This document shows, piece by piece, positions 1 through 3,508 of a stretch of 5,858 bases of DNA. Made by a program: the position numbers and the translations under genes. Every line of letters starts with the position of its first letter. The first letter of the stretch is position 1. The notes beneath the pieces were generated by a model. The model was given only the letters and a program-made list of their open reading frames with translations, was not told the origin of the DNA and did not search any database. The DNA lies in NCBI GenBank assembly GCA_017430155.1, contig JAFRNO010000559.1, positions 1-5,858 on the forward strand, read 5' to 3'. Source of the stretch: Kiritimatiellia bacterium (GTDB lineage: Bacteria; Verrucomicrobiota; Kiritimatiellia; RFP12; UBA1067).

Positions 1-700
1 CGAGCGCCGTGCGCACGTTGTCGAAGCGGTACCAGCGGTCGTTGTTCATCGCCTCGTAGTCGCGCGTGAGATGAGCCGAGTCGAGCGTGACGCGACGGAG
101 CTCCGGCTCCCACGCGGCGACCTTCGCGCGCGTAATCGACCAGATGTGGAACACGCACACCTCCATGTCCGGATTCTCCCCCGCTGGGAACTCGCCCTTC
201 CGGCAGATGAAGCGCTCACGTCCCGTGGCGGGGTCCGCCCCGCCGGCGGTTTCCACGAAGTAGTAGCCTGTGCGCGGCAGGAACGGACGCGTCCGGCGCT
301 GTCCGTCCACGTAGAACTGCGCGAACTTCGCGCCGACCGGCACGCGCGCGCGCCACCAGCCCTTCGCGTCGACCGTCCAACCCGCGATTCGCCGTCCGGC
401 GCTCACGACGGGTGACGCCCCGGGCGCGGCCTCGAACACGAAATGGCGGTCCGCCGCCGTGAGGACGAACGGCTCGGCGGTTTCGTACGTGCCGTCAGCC
501 AGCACGATCCGCGCACCGCCGACGGCGCGAGCGCGCGTGGCGGCAACGGACAGCGTCCGGAGCGGAGCAGCGGCGGTGCCCGCGCCGGAATCGTCGCCCG
601 TAGGCGAAACGTGTATTTCAATAGGCGCGGCCGACGCCGCGGAAACGCTAAGCGAAAGGACTGCCGCCGCAGCCCGGCGCAACAGGGATGTCGTTGTCAT
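1..700 (-). CDS. Secreted right-handed beta-helix carbohydrate-active protein, GH141-like (N-terminal part)
   Basis: The reading frame is open from an ATG at 700 to the left window edge, so 233 residues are visible and the C-terminus is missing. Residues 1-25 look like a Sec signal peptide: LLRR, then an Ala/Leu/Ser-rich stretch, with cleavage near ASAA-P. Residues 28-58 (IHVSPTGDDSGAGT, then PLRTL and an Ala/Arg helix) are the typical opening of secreted beta-helix enzymes. GGARIVLADGTYETAEPF (61-78) is the first coil strand. Residues 116-143 (WWRARVP, then FYVDGQRRTRPFLPR) and RWYRFDNVRTAL (222-233) match the inserted region of GH141-type proteins, where 'NV..AL' usually precedes 'D.PGEWYLD'. 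The substrate cannot be told: characterised relatives act on fucose- or xylose-containing glycans, and the catalytic part lies outside the window. It is divergent from the GH20-like gene across a shared promoter region. No Shine-Dalgarno sequence precedes this ATG. The beta-helix fold call is fairly secure; the GH141 family call is tentative. Confidence 0.8.
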   Translation of the reverse strand, partial: MTTTSLLRRAAAAVLSLSVSAASAAPIEIHVSPTGDDSGAGTAAAPLRTLSVAATRARAVGGARIVLADGTYETAEPFVLTAADRHFVFEAAPGASPVVSAGRRIAGWTVDAKGWWRARVPVGAKFAQFYVDGQRRTRPFLPRTGYYFVETAGGADPATGRERFICRKGEFPAGENPDMEVCVFHIWSITRAKVAAWEPELRRVTLDSAHLTRDYEAMNNDRWYRFDNVRTAL

Positions 701-707
701 GCCGAAG

Positions 708-713
708 ATTATA
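708..713 (-). promoter_or_regulatory. Predicted -10 element for the beta-helix gene
   Basis: On the minus strand this is a perfect TATAAT, inside AATATGATATAAT. Only seven bases separate it from the ATG at 700, so transcription would start at or next to the start codon and give a leaderless or nearly leaderless mRNA. That agrees with the absence of a Shine-Dalgarno sequence. No good -35 box is seen; the nearest candidate is TTGGAC at 738-733 with a long 19-base spacer. Confidence 0.5.
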
Positions 714-757
714 TCATATTGAGGTTCATGGCGTCCAAACCCTTGAAATATGATATA
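710..757. repeat. 11-bp perfect inverted repeat in the divergent promoter region
   Basis: TATATCATATT at 710-720 is the exact reverse complement of AATATGATATA at 747-757, with 26 bases between them. Each arm overlaps the -10 element of the gene it faces, so the symmetry is best read as two copies of the same extended promoter motif pointing outwards. A paired operator for a shared regulator is the alternative. Confidence 0.65.
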
Positions 758-759
758 CT
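754..759 (+). promoter_or_regulatory. Predicted -10 element for the GH20-like gene
   Basis: TATACT sits within AATATGATATACT, with a TG just upstream (751-752) as in extended -10 promoters. Transcription would begin near 766, leaving a leader of about 14 bases that holds the ribosome binding site. No convincing -35 box is found at the usual spacing. A TTGAAA at 743-748 is too close to the -10 to be a conventional -35. Confidence 0.5.
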
Positions 760-766
760 GTGCGCC

Positions 767-772
767 AAGGAG
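767..772 (+). promoter_or_regulatory. Strong ribosome binding site that fixes the GH20-like start
   Basis: AAGGAG lies seven bases before the ATG at 780. It decides against the earlier in-frame ATG at 750, which overlaps the predicted -10 element and would put ten residues in front of the twin-arginine signal. Confidence 0.8.
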
Positions 773-779
773 AATTGAC

Positions 780-1817
780 ATGAACATACAGCTTTCTCGA
801 CGCAGCTTCCTCGCGGCCGGCGCGGCCGCAACCGCAGCCGGACTCGCGCCGCGTGCCTTCGCGGCGCCCGCGCCCGGCAAGATCTGGGGCGGGCTCTTCC
901 ACATGGGCGTGAACATGTGGAGCGACCAGCCCGTCGATTCCTGGGGGCCCTACACGGGCGAGGACCTCGAACTCGTCTGCCAGAAGGACTACCTCCGCTT
1001 CGACGAGGGCGTCTGGCAGCGCCTCACCGCGCACATGGTCGAGGCCGGCATGAACCTGGTCGTCATCGACCTCGGCGAGGCCCTCAAGTACGCGAGCCAC
1101 CCCGAAATCGCCGTCAAGGGCTCGTGGGAGATCGACCGTTTCCGCGCCGAGCTCGCGCGCCTGCGCAAGATGGGACTCGAACCGATCCCGAAGCTCAACT
1201 TCTCCACGGCGCACGATGCCTGGCTCAAGGACTACAGCCACATGATCTCCACGCCGACCTACTACAAAGTCTGCGCCGACCTCGTCCGCGAGGTGATCGA
1301 CATCTTCGACAAGCCCCGCTTCTTCCACCTCGGCTACGACGAGGAGACGCACGGCCACCAGCGGAAGTACCTCTATTCCGTGGTGCGGCAGGGCGACCTC
1401 TGGTGGCACGACTTCCTCTTCTTCGTGAAGACCGTGGAGTCCGCCGGCGTCCGTCCGTGGATCTGGAGCGACTTCTACTGGCACCACCCGGAAGAGTTCA
1501 TGTCCCGCATGCCGAAGAGCGTGCTGCAGAGCAACTGGTACTACGGCGACGCCTTCGCGCTCGACGACTCCAACAAAAACCGGTTCCGCGTGCAGGCGTA
1601 CATCGACCTCGACAAGGCGGGCTTCGACCAGATCCCGACCGGCTCGAACTGGTCCAACGACGTGAACTTCGGACGCACGGTCGAGTTCTGCGAGAAGCAC
1701 CTCTCCAAGGAGCGCCTCCTCGGCTACCTCACCGCCCCGTGGGTGTTCACGCTGCCGAAGTTCGAGGCGCAGAACATGCGCGCAATCGACCAGGTGGCCG
1801 CTGCCCGCCGCCCCTGA
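780..1817 (+). CDS. Tat-exported GH20-like glycoside hydrolase family protein
   Basis: A 345-residue protein. Residues 5-29 form a twin-arginine signal (SRRSFLAAG at 6-14, an Ala-rich core, then AFA-AP at 26-30), so it is probably folded in the cytoplasm and exported, and possibly carries a cofactor or metal. The rest reads as a TIM-barrel-like protein: MNLVVIDLGEAL (91-102), a PIPKLNFS strand (136-143), FFHLGYDEE (181-189) and RPWIWSDFYW (205-214). The HLGYDEE segment resembles the H-x-G-G-D-E motif of family GH20 hexosaminidases, which would make D187 and E188 the candidate assisting and acid/base residues. Proteins of this type are often annotated only as Tat-signal proteins or GH20-like. 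It lacks the N-terminal non-catalytic domain usual in GH20 enzymes and is shorter. Hexosaminidase activity is therefore an inference. The start is set by the AAGGAG at 767-772. It is divergent from the beta-helix gene and convergent with the small secreted gene. Confidence 0.8.
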   Translation: MNIQLSRRSFLAAGAAATAAGLAPRAFAAPAPGKIWGGLFHMGVNMWSDQPVDSWGPYTGEDLELVCQKDYLRFDEGVWQRLTAHMVEAGMNLVVIDLGEALKYASHPEIAVKGSWEIDRFRAELARLRKMGLEPIPKLNFSTAHDAWLKDYSHMISTPTYYKVCADLVREVIDIFDKPRFFHLGYDEETHGHQRKYLYSVVRQGDLWWHDFLFFVKTVESAGVRPWIWSDFYWHHPEEFMSRMPKSVLQSNWYYGDAFALDDSNKNRFRVQAYIDLDKAGFDQIPTGSNWSNDVNFGRTVEFCEKHLSKERLLGYLTAPWVFTLPKFEAQNMRAIDQVAAARRP

Positions 1818-1819
1818 AC

Positions 1820-1840
1820 CCCGGCGCCCCGCTCGCCGGG
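1820..1840 (+). repeat. Hairpin repeat copy A (CCGGCrCCCCkCTCGCCGGG)
   Basis: Stem CCCGGCG/CGCCGGG with loop CCCCGCT, beginning two bases after the GH20-like stop codon. The 20 bases 1821-1840 match 1876-1895 at 18 positions, so this is one of two imperfect direct copies. Confidence 0.6.
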
Positions 1841-1864
1841 AGGGGCGCAACTTGTTGCGCCCGC
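1838..1864 (+). repeat. Directional palindromic repeat, copy 1 (core CGCAACTTGTTGCG)
   Basis: A perfect 9-bp inverted repeat (GGGCGCAAC at 1843-1851, GTTGCGCCC at 1854-1862) preceded by GGGAG. The 27 bases match the minus-strand copy at 3482-3456 at 25 positions, and the two mismatches are stem partners of each other. It begins 20 bases after the stop codon of the GH20-like gene, in that gene's sense direction. Confidence 0.75.
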
Positions 1865-1875
1865 CGTTCCCCCCA

Positions 1876-1895
1876 CCGGCACCCCTCTCGCCGGG
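1876..1895 (+). repeat. Hairpin repeat copy A' (CCGGCrCCCCkCTCGCCGGG)
   Basis: Second imperfect direct copy of the 1821-1840 unit (18 of 20 bases), able to form a CCGGC/GCCGG stem. It overlaps the right arm of the larger 1864-1901 hairpin, so the two folds compete. Confidence 0.55.
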
Positions 1896-1908
1896 GAACG
1901 GTGACGGG

Positions 1909-2517
1909 TTATCTTCCGCGGCTATCTGCCCAGAGCTTTGCGGCTTCGCTCTGCATGTCGCGCCTGTAGTCGGCCATGCCGCCGAGTTTCCTCCGGTAAC
2001 GCGCGCGTATCTCGTCGTCGACCATTTTCATCTTGAACGCAATATATGCACTGACAAAACTCTCTTTTGAGGAGAACTGACTCGGCTGCGGCGTGGGATC
2101 CCCTACATTCACCCCTTTTTCGGCACATGACCTGTTGATGACTGCAATGCGCTTGCGGAGTTCTGCCTCAAATACATTCTTCTCGCGCTTCTTCTTCGTC
2201 AGGGGACGCTTCATGTGTCCGTGCCAGTAAGGTTCATACGGGAGACGGATGTCATTGTTCCTGTGCATCACGTACAGTTCCTCGTTGACATTGTCGAACG
2301 TAATGGGCACGCCCCTTTGCAACAAGGCCTTGACGGCGGCATCGACTCCTTCCCAGAGCGCGTACTTCGGCGGTGGTAGCACTTGCGTCACCTCAGTAAC
2401 ATACACGGTTTGCCCTGAATATCCAGGATAATACTGCGCGAAACCCTGAGTCGTTGTCAATAGTGCCGCGGCAATGAGACCGCCCATTGCCGTATGCGGC
2501 ATTTTCATCGGTTGCAT
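1909..2517 (-). CDS. Small secreted protein of unknown family
   Basis: A 202-residue protein, family not recognised. The start is the ATG at 2517: it has AAGGA seven bases upstream and opens directly into a signal peptide (MQPMKMPHTAMGG, a hydrophobic LIAAALLTTT, then GFAQ with cleavage near residue 27). The frame stays open back to 2691, but that extension has no signal-like features and overlaps the end of the HTH gene. The mature part starts with a Tyr/Gly/Val-rich stretch (QYYPGYSGQTVYVTEV), then a short helical region (VDAAVKALLQRGVP), then a basic patch (KRPLTKKKREK), and ends in a charged, probably helical tail. A single cysteine follows the signal, which argues against disulfides. Its GC is visibly lower than its neighbours (50% counted over 2161-2220 against 67% over 1141-1200). 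It is probably periplasmic or extracellular, with role unknown. Confidence 0.75.
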   Translation of the reverse strand: MQPMKMPHTAMGGLIAAALLTTTQGFAQYYPGYSGQTVYVTEVTQVLPPPKYALWEGVDAAVKALLQRGVPITFDNVNEELYVMHRNNDIRLPYEPYWHGHMKRPLTKKKREKNVFEAELRKRIAVINRSCAEKGVNVGDPTPQPSQFSSKESFVSAYIAFKMKMVDDEIRARYRRKLGGMADYRRDMQSEAAKLWADSRGR

Positions 2518-2600
2518 GTCAATTTCCTTTTCCCGCCCCTGTTCTTGTTTTGATGGAATGCACCGCAGCGGGACGAAAAGAGCGGCACCCCCTTGAAATC
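2518..2600. other. Short intergenic region between the HTH and small secreted genes
   Basis: These 83 bases contain the ribosome binding site of the secreted gene (AAGGAA at 2529-2524 on the minus strand). I found no convincing promoter, stable hairpin or T-run. Co-transcription of the secreted gene with the HTH gene is therefore possible but not shown. Confidence 0.5.
2524..2529 (-). promoter_or_regulatory. Ribosome binding site of the small secreted gene
   Basis: AAGGAA on the minus strand, followed by AATTGAC and the ATG. The same AATTGAC-ATG context, with a seven-base spacer, precedes the GH20-like gene. It fixes the start at 2517 over the upstream in-frame ATG at 2691. Confidence 0.7.
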
Positions 2601-3386
2601 TTAGTCCCCTTCGGACGGGAACGGCGGGACACCATGCGTCTCCAAGATCACGTTCACGCGGTCGAGGTCGTAGATCGAGGCCATCAGGCACGCGCGGAAG
2701 ATGATGTCCTCGAGAAGCGCGTCGGACAGCGCGAACCCGGCGGCGCGCAGGAGGGCGTCCGCCTCGCTCGGCACAAGGTGCAGCGCCAGCGCGAACGCCA
2801 CCGCCGTGCGCTTCGACACGGGACGCAGTTCGTTCCCGACGATGGCCGAATACGTCTTGCGGCTCACGTGCGCGGCGTGGTAGACGGACGGGGCGTCGCC
2901 GCCGAACCTGTCGCGGATGTACGTGAGGAGCAACGCGGAGAACGAGGGGTTGGCGCGGCGCAGGTCAGGGGCCTTGTGTCCGTCACGGGTCGTCTGCGGC
3001 GGCACGACCGCCCCCTCGGGAAGTCCCTGCAGCAGAAATTCCTCAGACGTGACGCGCACGACGTCCGCGTGCTCGACCTCGTCCCCGAGGTCCGAAAGGT
3101 CCAGGTTCGACCTGCCGCCCTTGCGGAGGCGTTCCTGCAGCGCGTCAAACGCCGGGTGCCACCTCTCCTCCTCCCACAGGTGCAACAGCAGCTCGATGTA
3201 GATGCGCTCGTCGGATGCGTCGGCGCCGGCACGGCGCACGAGTTCGCCGTTCTGGGCGTCGCCTCGTGCCGCCGCTTCGCGGATCGGCGTGACGACCGAA
3301 TGGATCGCGTCCGGCGAGGATGCCGTCCAGTAGGGGACTGGCACCTGGACGGTGGTGCGTCTGTGGTTCTGTGGATCTTCTAACAT
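2601..3386 (-). CDS. Uncharacterised protein with C-terminal HTH-like domain, putative regulator
   Basis: A 261-residue cytoplasmic protein with no signal peptide or membrane segment. Residues 147-253 form an all-helical domain: F-S-A-L-L-L-T-Y-I (149-157), SVYHAAHVSRKTYSAIVG (167-184), PVSKRTAVAFALALHLVP (189-206), a segment ending LLRAAGFALS (212-221), and a final stretch with the conserved-looking D227 and N235-like helix ending at HG. I recognise this pattern (VY..A...R...S.I, then S.RTA.A.ALAL.L, then LL..AG.ALS) from the C-termini of many uncharacterised bacterial proteins and read it as a lambda-repressor-like HTH. This is from memory and was not searched. The N-terminal 145 residues are acidic and not recognised; ELLLHLWEEERW (65-76) is probably helical. 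The gene has its own -10 element, lies 122 bases downstream of the beta-mannosidase, and is preceded by a perfect palindrome that could be its operator. DNA binding is inferred. Confidence 0.7.
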   Translation of the reverse strand: MLEDPQNHRRTTVQVPVPYWTASSPDAIHSVVTPIREAAARGDAQNGELVRRAGADASDERIYIELLLHLWEEERWHPAFDALQERLRKGGRSNLDLSDLGDEVEHADVVRVTSEEFLLQGLPEGAVVPPQTTRDGHKAPDLRRANPSFSALLLTYIRDRFGGDAPSVYHAAHVSRKTYSAIVGNELRPVSKRTAVAFALALHLVPSEADALLRAAGFALSDALLEDIIFRACLMASIYDLDRVNVILETHGVPPFPSEGD

Positions 3387-3399
3387 GGGTACGGCGGAA

Positions 3400-3405
3400 A
3401 GTATA
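3400..3405 (-). promoter_or_regulatory. Predicted -10 element for the HTH gene
   Basis: TATACT on the minus strand, identical to the -10 of the GH20-like gene, and 13 bases before the ATG at 3386. Transcription would start near 3393, leaving a leader of only about seven bases without a Shine-Dalgarno sequence. No clear -35 box is seen. Confidence 0.45.
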
Positions 3406-3422
3406 CCACAAGCAACGGCCGG

Positions 3423-3447
3423 AAATGTCTCCGCGCGGGAGACATTT
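3423..3447. promoter_or_regulatory. Perfect 10-bp inverted repeat, candidate operator or terminator stem
   Basis: AAATGTCTCC (3423-3432) and GGAGACATTT (3438-3447) are exact reverse complements around GCGCG. The centre lies about 42 bases upstream of the predicted HTH gene transcript start, a usual place for a regulator site. As RNA it would give a stable stem ending in AUUU, so a weak terminator for the beta-mannosidase transcript is the alternative. Confidence 0.6.
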
Positions 3448-3455
3448 AGGATTGA

Positions 3456-3482
3456 GCGGTCGCAACAAGTTGCGACCCTCCC
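3456..3482 (-). repeat. Directional palindromic repeat, copy 2 (core CGCAACTTGTTGCG)
   Basis: On the minus strand it reads GGGAGGGT, then the 14-base core, then ACCGC, matching copy 1 at 25 of 27 positions. The central perfect stem is GGTCGCAAC/GTTGCGACC (3458-3466 with 3469-3477), and a further GAG/CTC pairing (3454-3456 with 3478-3480) is possible past one bulged base. It starts 26 bases after the beta-mannosidase stop codon, in that gene's sense direction. Confidence 0.75.
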
Positions 3483-3508
3483 GTTTCATCGCATTCTCGC
3501 CTTGATTC

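Larger units (their letters stand above)
1818..1908. terminator. Convergent intergenic region with several hairpins, likely bidirectional terminator
   Basis: The 91 bases between two facing stop codons hold a 7-bp stem with 7-base loop (1820-1840), a 9-bp palindrome with 2-base spacer (1843-1862) and a 9-bp stem CCGTTCCCC/GGGGAACGG (1864-1872 with 1893-1901). There is no run of T on either strand, so these are not classic intrinsic terminators. They could stop polymerase by structure, protect 3' ends, or be repeat elements. The stems are seen directly; the termination role is inferred from position. Confidence 0.45.
3387..3508. other. Intergenic region between beta-mannosidase and HTH gene, with two palindromes and a promoter
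   Basis: Read on the minus strand, the order is: beta-mannosidase stop, palindromic repeat copy 2 (3482-3456), 10-bp palindrome (3447-3423), TATACT -10 element (3405-3400), HTH start (3386). The layout fits an end of transcription for the upstream gene followed by a regulated promoter. The reading frames crossing it are incidental. Confidence 0.6.

Noticed and set aside
743..748. TTGAAA as a -35 box for the GH20-like promoter
   Set aside because: Only five bases separate it from TATACT, far too close for a sigma-70 type promoter.
750..779. Earlier in-frame ATG for the GH20-like gene
   Set aside because: It overlaps the predicted -10 element and would place ten residues before the Tat signal; the ATG at 780 has AAGGAG at ideal spacing.
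726..1850. Long 374-codon open frame on the minus strand opposite the GH20-like gene
   Set aside because: Val/Glu/Arg-rich composition typical of an antisense shadow of a GC-rich gene; the plus-strand frame has a signal, motifs and a ribosome binding site.
917..1969. 350-codon plus-strand frame overlapping the GH20-like gene
   Set aside because: Arg/Pro-rich out-of-frame shadow with no recognisable motif; it runs through the hairpin region into the next gene.
2518..2691. 58-residue N-terminal extension of the small secreted protein
   Set aside because: It overlaps the HTH gene's coding end, lacks signal-like character, and the ATG at 2517 has its own ribosome binding site followed by a signal peptide.
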